A stretch of DNA of 64,000 nt, from contig JAKMEK010000092.1 of assembly GCA_022425945.1 (NCBI GenBank), positions 1-64,000 of the forward strand. The letters are read 5' to 3'. The DNA is from Flavobacteriaceae bacterium (GTDB taxonomy: Bacteria; Bacteroidota; Bacteroidia; Flavobacteriales; Flavobacteriaceae). Below, one piece after another: positions 40,494 through 48,890 of this stretch. The translations under genes and the position numbers were made by a program. Below the pieces are notes generated by a model, which worked only from the letters and a program-made list of their open reading frames with translations, was not told where the DNA came from and did not search any database. Positions within the stretch are counted from its first letter, which is position 1; each line of letters begins with the position of its first letter.

Positions 40494-41471
40494 ATGAAAA
40501 TTGTCGAGCAAATAAAGGAACCGATTTACGAAGAGATGGAGCTCTTTGAAGAGAAGTTTACTGCCTCGATGTCCTCAAAGGTAGCCTTACTCAATCGTAT
40601 CACACATTTTATTGTCAATAGAAAAGGGAAACAAATGCGTCCTATGTTTGTTTTTCTTACGGCAAAAATGTTGAACGAAGGGAAGGTCAATGAACGAACA
40701 TATCGTGGAGCAGCGGTCATAGAATTGATTCATACAGCTTCTTTAGTCCATGATGATGTGGTAGATGACTCAAATATGCGTCGCGGTTTTTTCTCTGTAA
40801 ATGCACTCTGGAAAAATAAAATAGCTGTTCTCGTTGGAGATTTTATGCTGTCAAAGGGAATGCTGTTGTGTATAGAAAATGATGATTTTGACTTGTTGAA
40901 AATCATTTCTGTTGCTGTAAAAGAAATTAGTGAAGGGGAACTTTTGCAAATTGAAAAGGCCCGAAAATTAGACATCACTGAAGAGGTGTACTACAGCATT
41001 ATTCGCCAAAAAACAGCTACGCTACTAGCTGCTTGTTGTGCCATGGGTGCAAGAACAGTTCAGGATGACGATACTGTTGTTGAGAAAATGCGTTTGTTTG
41101 GGGAATACATTGGCATGGCTTTTCAAATCAAAGACGATCTTTTTGACTACGGTGATGCGGCCATAGGAAAGCCAACAGGAATCGATATCAAAGAGCAGAA
41201 AATGACCTTGCCCTTGATTTATACGTTGAATACAGTTTCTGTGCAGGAAAAAAATTGGCTTATACAATCTATACGTAAATACAATCGTGATAAAAAACGT
41301 GTAAAAGAAGTGATTGCTAAAGTCAAAGCTGCTGGTGGACTTGTTTACGCCGAAGAAAAGATGGAGGAATACCGCCAAAAAGCCATGGATATTTTACTTA
41401 CATTTCCTGAAGGAGAATACCGCAATGCACTGGAGAAAATGGTGAATTACGTAATTTCTCGTAAGCAATAA
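40494..41471 (+). CDS. Polyprenyl (octaprenyl-type) diphosphate synthase
   Basis: 325 aa; LVHDDVVDDSNMRRG first Asp-rich motif, FQIKDDLFDYGD second motif. Confidence 0.93.
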   Translation: MKIVEQIKEPIYEEMELFEEKFTASMSSKVALLNRITHFIVNRKGKQMRPMFVFLTAKMLNEGKVNERTYRGAAVIELIHTASLVHDDVVDDSNMRRGFFSVNALWKNKIAVLVGDFMLSKGMLLCIENDDFDLLKIISVAVKEISEGELLQIEKARKLDITEEVYYSIIRQKTATLLAACCAMGARTVQDDDTVVEKMRLFGEYIGMAFQIKDDLFDYGDAAIGKPTGIDIKEQKMTLPLIYTLNTVSVQEKNWLIQSIRKYNRDKKRVKEVIAKVKAAGGLVYAEEKMEEYRQKAMDILLTFPEGEYRNALEKMVNYVISRKQ

Positions 41472-41515
41472 GTCCTTTTTCACTAAGTTTATAGTAGCAT
41501 TAAATTACACTAACA

Positions 41516-43474
41516 TTGATTACAAAATCAACCATTGATCAAGTATATGAAACCGCTCGTGTGGAGGAGGTTATTGGGGATTTTGTATCACTGAAAAAAG
41601 CAGGATCGAATTTCAAGGGGCTCAGCCCTTTTTCGCAAGAGCGATCTCCAAGTTTCATGGTGTCTCCTGTAAAGCAAATTTGGAAAGATTTTAGTAGTGG
41701 TAAAGGTGGGAATGTAGTGGCATTTTTAATGGAGCACGAACGTTTTTCATACCCTGAAGCTATTCGGTATTTGGCCAAGAAGTACAATATCGAAATCGAG
41801 GAAACGCAGCAAACTGACGAGGAAAAAGCCAAGCGAGATGCACGTGAGAGTATGCTGTTGGTGTCTGAGTATGCTCAAAAATATTTCTCCAATAATCTAT
41901 GGGAGTCTCAAGCGGGGATAGCCATTGGTAAAACTTATTTTTCTGAACGTGGTTTTACCGATGAAACCATTAAAGCATTTGATTTGGGGTATGCGCTCGA
42001 TCATAAAAACGCCTTTACTAGTGAGGCGCTTAAACAAGGATATAGCCTGGAGTTTTTATCTCAAACGGGTTTAACCATTGTCAACGAGGACCGACAAATT
42101 GATCGTTTTCGAGGTCGTGTTTTGTTTCCCATAAAAAGTATGGCTGGACGCGTAGTTGGTTTTGGTGGACGTATTCTTGGGGACAATAAAAAAACAGCGA
42201 AATACCTTAACTCTCCAGAAAGCGAAATCTATCATAAAAGTAAAATTTTATATGGTCTCTATGAGTCTAAACAGGCCATAGCGCGAGAGGATTGCTGCTA
42301 TTTAGTTGAAGGCTATACGGATGTAATTCAAATGCATCAGCGCGGAATTCATAATATTGTTTCTTCTTCTGGGACGGCCCTAACACAAGATCAAATTCGC
42401 TTAATACAGCGACTCACGCAAAATATAGTTGTTTTGTTCGATGGAGATGCTGCAGGACTCCGAGCCGCTCTTCGGGGAATTGATATGATTCTTGCCCAAG
42501 GAATGAACGTTAAAGTCTGTTCTTTTCCAGAAGGGGAAGATCCCGATAGTTTTGCCAAATCACACAGTTTGGATGAGGTACATCAATTCTTTGCTGAGAA
42601 TGCTAAAGATTTCATTCAATTTAAGGCATCTCTATTGATGGAGGAGGCCAAAGATGATCCAGTGAAAAAAGCAGCGACTATCAAAGACATGGTAGAAAGC
42701 ATTGCTAAAATACCTGATGCTATTCAGCGTGAAGTTTATGTTCAAAGTTGTGCATCGATTATGCAAATTTCGGAAGAAGTTCTCTTTAGTGCTTTGGCTC
42801 AAAAGAGAGCTAAAGGAGAGGGGAGTCAACGTAAGTCATCGCAGTCACAGCCACAAACCATGCAGGTCGTTCAGCCTGTTACACCTTCTTTATCTGTTGA
42901 TCCACTATATGAATTAGAAAAACAAATCATCACTTTATTGATGTTGTACGGAAATAGAGAGGAGATTTTTCAAGAGTCAATTTTGCAGTTTTCAGAGGAA
43001 TCCCAAGAAGTTGAAGAGGAAATCACCGAGGTTAAGTCCAAGGTGTACGAAAAAATATTTCTCGACTTGCAGCAAGATGAAGTCGAGCTGGCCAATCCAG
43101 ATTTTAAAGCCTTGTTTTATGTCTTATTAGAGCAATTTCAACTGCAAGGAGAGGTTATGGTTGATAAGCTAATGCCGAGCCTTTCTCCAGAATTGAGCAG
43201 TTTGGTGAGTACCATTTTGATGAATGATGAAAAGTACGCTTTACATCAATGGGAAAAGAAAAATATTTTCGTTAAGCAACGCGATGCGCAAGTTGGACTT
43301 ATGGTGACCGAGACCATCTTGAGTTTACGCAAGCATTTGGTCAACATGAAAATTGAATCCCTTCAAGAAGAGATGAATAACCCCCAAGAAGAGCACCAAG
43401 GTTTGCTGGAAGATGTAATGAGCTACTATCAGCTAAGACGTTTGGTTTCTACTAAATTGAATCGAGTGCTATAA
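41516..43474 (+). CDS. dnaG: DNA primase
   Basis: 652 aa; FKGLSPFSQERSPSFMVSPVKQIWKDFSSGKGG, RGRVLFPI, LVEGYTDVIQMHQRGI, VVLFDGDAAGLRAALRG; apparent TTG start. Confidence 0.94.
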   Translation: MITKSTIDQVYETARVEEVIGDFVSLKKAGSNFKGLSPFSQERSPSFMVSPVKQIWKDFSSGKGGNVVAFLMEHERFSYPEAIRYLAKKYNIEIEETQQTDEEKAKRDARESMLLVSEYAQKYFSNNLWESQAGIAIGKTYFSERGFTDETIKAFDLGYALDHKNAFTSEALKQGYSLEFLSQTGLTIVNEDRQIDRFRGRVLFPIKSMAGRVVGFGGRILGDNKKTAKYLNSPESEIYHKSKILYGLYESKQAIAREDCCYLVEGYTDVIQMHQRGIHNIVSSSGTALTQDQIRLIQRLTQNIVVLFDGDAAGLRAALRGIDMILAQGMNVKVCSFPEGEDPDSFAKSHSLDEVHQFFAENAKDFIQFKASLLMEEAKDDPVKKAATIKDMVESIAKIPDAIQREVYVQSCASIMQISEEVLFSALAQKRAKGEGSQRKSSQSQPQTMQVVQPVTPSLSVDPLYELEKQIITLLMLYGNREEIFQESILQFSEESQEVEEEITEVKSKVYEKIFLDLQQDEVELANPDFKALFYVLLEQFQLQGEVMVDKLMPSLSPELSSLVSTILMNDEKYALHQWEKKNIFVKQRDAQVGLMVTETILSLRKHLVNMKIESLQEEMNNPQEEHQGLLEDVMSYYQLRRLVSTKLNRVL

Positions 43475-44254
43475 AAGTTCGCTAGGAATTTCACACACTG
43501 GAATCGGATTCATCTTGTGTTTGTTTTGACGGTTGAAGGCGAGGTATATTTTCATGACTTCTTCCTCTCTTTTCGAAAATTGTGAGGCGTCAGAAGTTAC
43601 ATTTCTCATGGCCCATTCCAATTCATCATAAGATGCTCCAAGTTGATCTTCGTCTGTTCGATCGTCTCCCCATAATCCATCGGTAGGGGCTGCGACTTGA
43701 ATTTCTTGGTTAATGTTTAGTGCTTTTGCTAGGGCGAAAACATCAGATTTCATCAAATCAGCAATTGGACTTAGGTCCACACCGCCGTCTCCATATTTGG
43801 TGTAAAAACCGACCCCAAAATCTTCCACTTTGTTTCCTGTTCCAGCAACTAAATAACGTTCGAGTGCCGCGAAGTAATAGAGTGTAGACATGCGCAAACG
43901 TGCGCGCGTATTAGCTAAGCTTAAGAATTCTAGTTCCTGTTTATCGGTCGGAGGAAGCATGGATCTGAACGACTCAAACACTTCGGTCAATGACAGCGAA
44001 TGGTGGGTTACATTTGGGAAATTATCTTCGAGCCAATCAATATGATTTTTCGCTCGCGAAACTTGATTTTCTTGCTGATGTATGTTCATTTCCAAGCAAA
44101 TCACAGGGAAGCCTGTTTTGGCGCATAAGGTTGAGGTGACGGCAGAATCAATTCCACCGGAGACGCCAATAACGAAGCCCTTCATTTTTGTTTGTTCTGC
44201 GTATTCTCTTAACCAAGATACGATATGGGTAATTACTTTTTCTGGACTTTTCAT
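43469..44254 (-). CDS. nadE: NAD(+) synthase
   Basis: 261 aa; GFVIGVSGGIDSAVTSTL PP-loop, LVAGTGNKVEDFGVGFYTKYGDGGVDLSPIADLMKSDV. Confidence 0.94.
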   Translation of the reverse strand: MKSPEKVITHIVSWLREYAEQTKMKGFVIGVSGGIDSAVTSTLCAKTGFPVICLEMNIHQQENQVSRAKNHIDWLEDNFPNVTHHSLSLTEVFESFRSMLPPTDKQELEFLSLANTRARLRMSTLYYFAALERYLVAGTGNKVEDFGVGFYTKYGDGGVDLSPIADLMKSDVFALAKALNINQEIQVAAPTDGLWGDDRTDEDQLGASYDELEWAMRNVTSDASQFSKREEEVMKIYLAFNRQNKHKMNPIPVCEIPSELL

Positions 44255-44275
44255 CGCTACTCTATTTTTTGCTTG

Positions 44276-44283
44276 TAACTTTG
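44276..44283 (+). promoter_or_regulatory. Putative -7 element (TAACTTTG) for gldB
   Basis: TAnnTTTG match 46 nt upstream of the gldB ATG. Confidence 0.35.
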
Positions 44284-44329
44284 TATAAAAATAAGAAACT
44301 TCTTTCTGGACAAGAAATAAAGCGCAACA

Positions 44330-45313
44330 ATGAAGTTACAAAAACGATTATTTTTATCATTTCTCCTGTTAATTGGATGCTTCATTACATTTTTGTCATG
44401 TACATCAGCGAATCCTGTCGAGGCAGAAATAGCAAAAATCCCAGTTGAGGTAGAGTTTGATCGCTTCGATGTCAAATTCTTCAATGCTTCCCCAAGCGAT
44501 TTTTATTCATTAAAAAAGGACTACCCTTATCTTTTTCCAACACAGTTTCCAGACAGTATTTGGTTGAAGCGCCAACGCGACAGTCTTCAAGTGCTTTTGC
44601 AAAATGAGATTGCCGAGGTATTCCCCAGTCTAAGCCCTTTTGAAGATCAGATACGCCCGCTCTTTCAGCACATTAAATACTATTTCCCTAGGGAGAAAGA
44701 CCCTAAGGTTGTTTTACTGACCAACAATGTTGATTACCAAAATAAAACAGTTTACACCGATTCCTTGGTCTTGATTTCATTAGACACCTTTTTGGGAGAG
44801 AAAAACGAACTTTATGAGGGAATACCTCAATACATCGTCCGCGACATGGATATTGCTTATTTTGGCGCGCATCTGGCAGATGAATTTGCATTAACGGTTG
44901 TTCCTCTACCAACTGATAGAACCCTCTTGGGTCAAATGGTCTATTATGGTAAAAAACTTTACATAAAAGACCTTCTGTTGCCTAAAAAATCGGACGGAAT
45001 TAAGATTAGTTATACCCCCCGTGAAATGGAATGGGTGAGAGAAAATGAGCGTTTTATTTGGCAGTATTTCATTGAGAATGAATTATTGTATAAAACGCAA
45101 GCAACCTATTTTCAGCGATTTATGGAGCCTTCCCCCTTTTCTAAATTTTATTTAGAAATAGATAATGAAAGCCCTGGAAAGATAGGACAATGGTTGGGTT
45201 GGCAAATCGTCCGTGCCTATGCTGAGAAACACCCTGCTAAAAGCCCACAAGAAATCATACAGCTTCCAGCGATGGAATTATTTACTGCTGCTAACTATAA
45301 ACCCGTGAAATAA
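44330..45313 (+). CDS. gldB: Gliding motility lipoprotein GldB
   Basis: 327 aa; lipobox FLSC; VEVEFDRFDVKFF...SLKKDYPYLFP, MEWVRENERFIWQYFIENELLYKT; followed by gldC. Confidence 0.88.
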   Translation: MKLQKRLFLSFLLLIGCFITFLSCTSANPVEAEIAKIPVEVEFDRFDVKFFNASPSDFYSLKKDYPYLFPTQFPDSIWLKRQRDSLQVLLQNEIAEVFPSLSPFEDQIRPLFQHIKYYFPREKDPKVVLLTNNVDYQNKTVYTDSLVLISLDTFLGEKNELYEGIPQYIVRDMDIAYFGAHLADEFALTVVPLPTDRTLLGQMVYYGKKLYIKDLLLPKKSDGIKISYTPREMEWVRENERFIWQYFIENELLYKTQATYFQRFMEPSPFSKFYLEIDNESPGKIGQWLGWQIVRAYAEKHPAKSPQEIIQLPAMELFTAANYKPVK

Positions 45314-45660
45314 TGAGTGAAGGAAAAGACACCCATATCAAGATTGATGTGCAACTGGATGAAAATAAAATACCTGAAAAAATCATTTGGTCTGCTCCAG
45401 ATGGTGGTGTGAATGAAGAAGAGGCTCAGGCATTGTTGATGTCTCTCTGGGATGGTAAAAATCAAGAAACCTTGCGTATGGATTTATGGGTAAAAGAAAT
45501 GCCTATCGATCAAATGAATGTGTTTTTTCATCAATCTTTGGTGACCATGGCACAAACCTTTTTCCGGGCAACGCAAAATGAGAAAATGACGGCAACCATG
45601 AATGATTTTTGCGAGTATTTTGCAACCAATTTAAATATCGATCGTAACGGAAAATCTTAG
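45313..45660 (+). CDS. gldC: Gliding motility protein GldC
   Basis: 115 aa; HIKIDVQLDENKIPEKIIWSAPDGGV...ALLMSLWDGKNQETLRMDLWVKEMPIDQMNVFFHQ; overlaps the gldB stop (TAATG). Confidence 0.9.
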   Translation: MSEGKDTHIKIDVQLDENKIPEKIIWSAPDGGVNEEEAQALLMSLWDGKNQETLRMDLWVKEMPIDQMNVFFHQSLVTMAQTFFRATQNEKMTATMNDFCEYFATNLNIDRNGKS

Positions 45661-46268
45661 CGTGCTGCGTTGAAGTCTTTGTTTAGCGTGTCGATGTACC
45701 CTAAGACATCTTCTACACCCGATTTATGGAGAGAAGAAGTAATGAAGTGAGGCGGAGTTTCTTCCCACATTTCTTCTTTCATCTTTTCGAGATAAGCATT
45801 GACATTGCGTTCAATCGCGAGTGGTTTAAGTTTGTCAGCCTTGGTAAAGATGATGGCAAAAGGAATGAAGTTGGTTCCTAACCATTCCATGAATTCTAAA
45901 TCTACGGGTTGTGGGTTGTGTCGGATATCAATCAAAACAAAAGCAGAGATCAGTTGCTGCCTTTTGTCAAAGTAACGTGTGATGAGTTGTTGAAAAGCTT
46001 TTTTGGTTGTTTTCGATGTCTTTGCATATCCATAGCCTGGAAGGTCAACAAGAAACCATTGCTTGTTGATCTTGAAGTGATTGATGAGCTGAGTTTTTCC
46101 GGGCCTACCTGAGGTTTTTGCTAAGTTTTTTCGTGAACAGAGTGTGTTGATTAAAGAAGATTTCCCCACATTCGAACGCCCGATAAATGCATATTCAGGA
46201 AGCGGCTCATTGGGACATTTGGCCACATCGGTATTACTGATGATAAATTCGGAATGAGTGACGCGCAT
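45657..46268 (-). CDS. engB: Ribosome biogenesis GTP-binding protein YsxC/EngB
   Basis: 203 aa; AFIGRSNVGKSSLINTL, GKTQLINHF, LVDLPGYGYA, FTKADKL. Confidence 0.95.
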   Translation of the reverse strand: MRVTHSEFIISNTDVAKCPNEPLPEYAFIGRSNVGKSSLINTLCSRKNLAKTSGRPGKTQLINHFKINKQWFLVDLPGYGYAKTSKTTKKAFQQLITRYFDKRQQLISAFVLIDIRHNPQPVDLEFMEWLGTNFIPFAIIFTKADKLKPLAIERNVNAYLEKMKEEMWEETPPHFITSSLHKSGVEDVLGYIDTLNKDFNAAR

Positions 46269-46277
46269 GGCGGTTTT

Positions 46278-47042
46278 TTAGAACTGCTTATTTTTGAGCC
46301 ACTGATGAAACAGTTGATTGAATTCATCGGGATGTTCCATCATAGGAGCATGTCCACACTTATCAATCCAAAACAGGTCTGCATTGGGGAGAAGGGTGTT
46401 GAATTCTTCAGCAACATCGGGAGGTGTTACGCCATCGTTTCTTCCCCAGATTAAACAGGTCGGGGTGAGCATCGAAGGAAGGTCTTTCGACATATTGTGG
46501 CGAATGGCACTTTTGGCAATTGCCAATGTTTTGATGAGTTTGTTGCGGTCATTAACGGTTTCAAAAACTTCATCAACAATTTCTTTTGTTGCTACTTTCG
46601 GGTCGTAAAAAACCTCTTCACTTTTGTTTTTGATGTAATCGTAATTTCCACGTTTGGGGTAGCTTTCCCCCATGGCATTTTCATATAAACCTGAACTGCC
46701 TGTTAGGACTAAACCTTTGACAAGCTCTGGGTAGGTTTTTGCAAAAACAAGGCTGATGTGTCCTCCGAGCGAATTCCCCAACAAGATGACATCTTTCAAT
46801 CCCTTGAAGGTTAAGAATCCATGTAAGTACTCAGCAAATGCTTTTACATTGGTTTTTTTTAATGGCAGGTCATAGATGGGTAACTCGGGGGTAATGACTT
46901 GGTATCCATTGTATGGGAAAAATTCGTGAACACCAGCAAAATTGCTCAGTCCACCCATAAGTCCATGTAGGATTACTATGGGTTGTCCTTCTCCTTTTTC
47001 TAAATAGATGTAGTCAGATTCTTTTGTTAATATATTTTCCAT
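46278..47042 (-). CDS. Alpha/beta-fold hydrolase
   Basis: Start re-set to MENILTKESDYIYLEKGEGQPIVILHG; nucleophile elbow GNSLGGH; C-terminal CGHAPMMEHPDEF. Confidence 0.9.
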   Translation of the reverse strand: MENILTKESDYIYLEKGEGQPIVILHGLMGGLSNFAGVHEFFPYNGYQVITPELPIYDLPLKKTNVKAFAEYLHGFLTFKGLKDVILLGNSLGGHISLVFAKTYPELVKGLVLTGSSGLYENAMGESYPKRGNYDYIKNKSEEVFYDPKVATKEIVDEVFETVNDRNKLIKTLAIAKSAIRHNMSKDLPSMLTPTCLIWGRNDGVTPPDVAEEFNTLLPNADLFWIDKCGHAPMMEHPDEFNQLFHQWLKNKQF

Positions 47043-47069
47043 GCCTCTAGGCTCGTTCACATTAGCCGA

Positions 47070-47077
47070 CAAAGATA
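47070..47077 (-). promoter_or_regulatory. Putative -7 element (TATCTTTG) for the alpha/beta hydrolase
   Basis: Reverse complement of caaagata; overlaps the upstream candidate start at 47072, supporting the later start at 47042. Confidence 0.4.
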
Positions 47078-47162
47078 GGCATTAAAAAGGATTAACTCTA
47101 CACATTTTTTTTTCAATTGATAGTCAACTGAATAAGTGCTAGAACGCTAAAGTTATCAACAA

Positions 47163-47187
47163 AGTGGTATTTAGTGGAAAAAAGTGG
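47163..47187 (+). promoter_or_regulatory. Putative MraZ operator: three AGTGG direct repeats at 10-bp spacing
   Basis: AGTGG at 47163-47167, 47173-47177 and 47183-47187, about 45-69 bp upstream of the mraZ ATG. Confidence 0.8.
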
Positions 47188-47198
47188 TAAATATCAAT

Positions 47199-47206
47199 TA
47201 TATTTG
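47199..47206 (+). promoter_or_regulatory. Putative -7 element (TATATTTG) of the dcw promoter
   Basis: TAnnTTTG match between the AGTGG repeats and mraZ. Confidence 0.5.
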
Positions 47207-47231
47207 ATCTAATCAATTGCAAGACGTTAGT

Positions 47232-47693
47232 ATGCAGCATTTTATTGGGACATATGAGTGTAAGGCTGATGCTAAAGGAAGAATAATGCTTCCTATGGCA
47301 TTAAAGAAACAGTTGTCGGAGAACCTCCGCGACGGTTTTGTGCTTAAGCGCGCCGTGTTTAACGGATGTCTTGAGTTGTACCCTTTGAAGCAATGGGAGT
47401 CATTGATGGAGAAGGTGAACCAATTGAATCGATTCAATAAAAAGAACAATGACTTTATACGTCGGTTTACGGCGGGTGTGCGTTTGATTGAAATAGATGC
47501 TACCGGCCGCTTATTGATTCCGAAGGATTTGATTATTCATGCCGGAATTAGCCGAGAAACGGTTATTTCCTCCGCGGTAAATATTCTAGAGATTTGGGAT
47601 AAGGAGCGTTATGAAGAGGCGATTAACGAGGCAACACTCGATTTTGGGGCATTGGCAGAAGAAGTAATGGGGGATAAAAATGAACAAGAGTAA
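47232..47693 (+). CDS. mraZ: Transcriptional regulator MraZ
   Basis: Start re-set to MQHFIGTYECKADAKGRIMLPMALK; second AbrB-like repeat IEIDATGRLLIPKDL. Confidence 0.95.
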   Translation: MQHFIGTYECKADAKGRIMLPMALKKQLSENLRDGFVLKRAVFNGCLELYPLKQWESLMEKVNQLNRFNKKNNDFIRRFTAGVRLIEIDATGRLLIPKDLIIHAGISRETVISSAVNILEIWDKERYEEAINEATLDFGALAEEVMGDKNEQE

Positions 47694-48585
47694 TTACCAT
47701 GATCCGGTCCTACTTCAGCCGTCAGTAACGGCCCTAATCACTGACCCCGATGGTGTCTATGTAGACGCTACTTTTGGCGGGGGAGGGCATTCACAAGAAA
47801 TCTTAAATCAATTGTCTCCTAAAGGAAGGTTATATGCTTTCGATCAAGATCAAGACGCTTTTGAAAACGCTTTAAAGGATGATCGTTTTACGTTGATTGA
47901 GGCGAATTTCAGAGATTTAAAGCGCTATCTAAAACTTTATGGGGTGAAAGAGGTGAGTGGTGTTCTCGCTGATTTTGGCGTTTCTTCTCATCAATTTGAT
48001 GCTGAAAAACGTGGTTTTTCAATTCGCTTTGATGGGCCCTTGGACATGCGTATGGATCAGGAAGCGAGCTTGGATGCGAAAAAGATCGTAAATGAATATA
48101 GCGTACAAGCGTTGGCAGATTTGTTCAAGTTGTATGGAGAGTTAAGGGGGGCTTATCGCGTGGCAGAGCATATTGTTGCTGCAAGAGAAGAAGGGGTTGT
48201 TGCGACTACGCAGGACTTAATTGCAATTGTCAAGCCTCTAGTGCCTGAACGTTATTTGAACAAAACATTAGCGCAGTTATTTCAGGCTATTCGAATTGAA
48301 GTAAACCAAGAGCTAGAAGTGATTAAGCGCTTTTTAGAGCAAAGCATAGAAGTGCTTCAGCAAGAGGGGAGATTGGTTTGTATCTCCTATCATTCGCTTG
48401 AAGATCGTTTGGTTAAAAATATCATTCGAGAAGGGGTGGTAGAGGGGAAAGCGGAAGAAGATTTTTTTGGTAACCGTAATTGTCCTTTAAAGAAAATGGG
48501 AAAGCTTGTTGTGCCAGATGCTGATGAAATTAAACGGAATAATCGTGCCCGAAGCGCCAAACTTAGAATAGCAGAAAAAAGATGA
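47680..48585 (+). CDS. rsmH: 16S rRNA (cytosine(1402)-N(4))-methyltransferase
   Basis: 301 aa; YHDPVLLQPSV, VDATFGGGGHS, LADFGVSSHQFD, GPLDMRMD, ISYHSLEDRLVKN. Confidence 0.96.
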   Translation: MNKSNYHDPVLLQPSVTALITDPDGVYVDATFGGGGHSQEILNQLSPKGRLYAFDQDQDAFENALKDDRFTLIEANFRDLKRYLKLYGVKEVSGVLADFGVSSHQFDAEKRGFSIRFDGPLDMRMDQEASLDAKKIVNEYSVQALADLFKLYGELRGAYRVAEHIVAAREEGVVATTQDLIAIVKPLVPERYLNKTLAQLFQAIRIEVNQELEVIKRFLEQSIEVLQQEGRLVCISYHSLEDRLVKNIIREGVVEGKAEEDFFGNRNCPLKKMGKLVVPDADEIKRNNRARSAKLRIAEKR

Positions 48586-48890
48586 ATCAACTACTGGCCT
48601 TTTTGAATATTGAGTTCTTGATCAAAGATGATGCACTGCGCAATTGGCGAATTCTTTTGTTTGTGTCATTTCTAGCCTTAGTGATTATTGCTAGTGGTCA
48701 CAGTGCGGATAGGAAAATATTTGAGATCGCTCAATTGAATAGTGATATAAAAGAAATTAAAAGTGAGTTTGTGGAGACGAGAGCACAGTTAATGCGCTTG
48801 AAGATGGAAACCAGGATAACGAAAAAATTAGCCGAAAAGGGTATAGGCCCAGCCGGCACACCACCGATAAAACTGATTCCGAAAAAATAA
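48582..48890 (+). CDS. ftsL: FtsL-like cell division protein
   Basis: 102 aa; short N-terminus, single TM, coiled-coil; positioned between rsmH and ftsI. Confidence 0.8.
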   Translation: MNQLLAFLNIEFLIKDDALRNWRILLFVSFLALVIIASGHSADRKIFEIAQLNSDIKEIKSEFVETRAQLMRLKMETRITKKLAEKGIGPAGTPPIKLIPKK

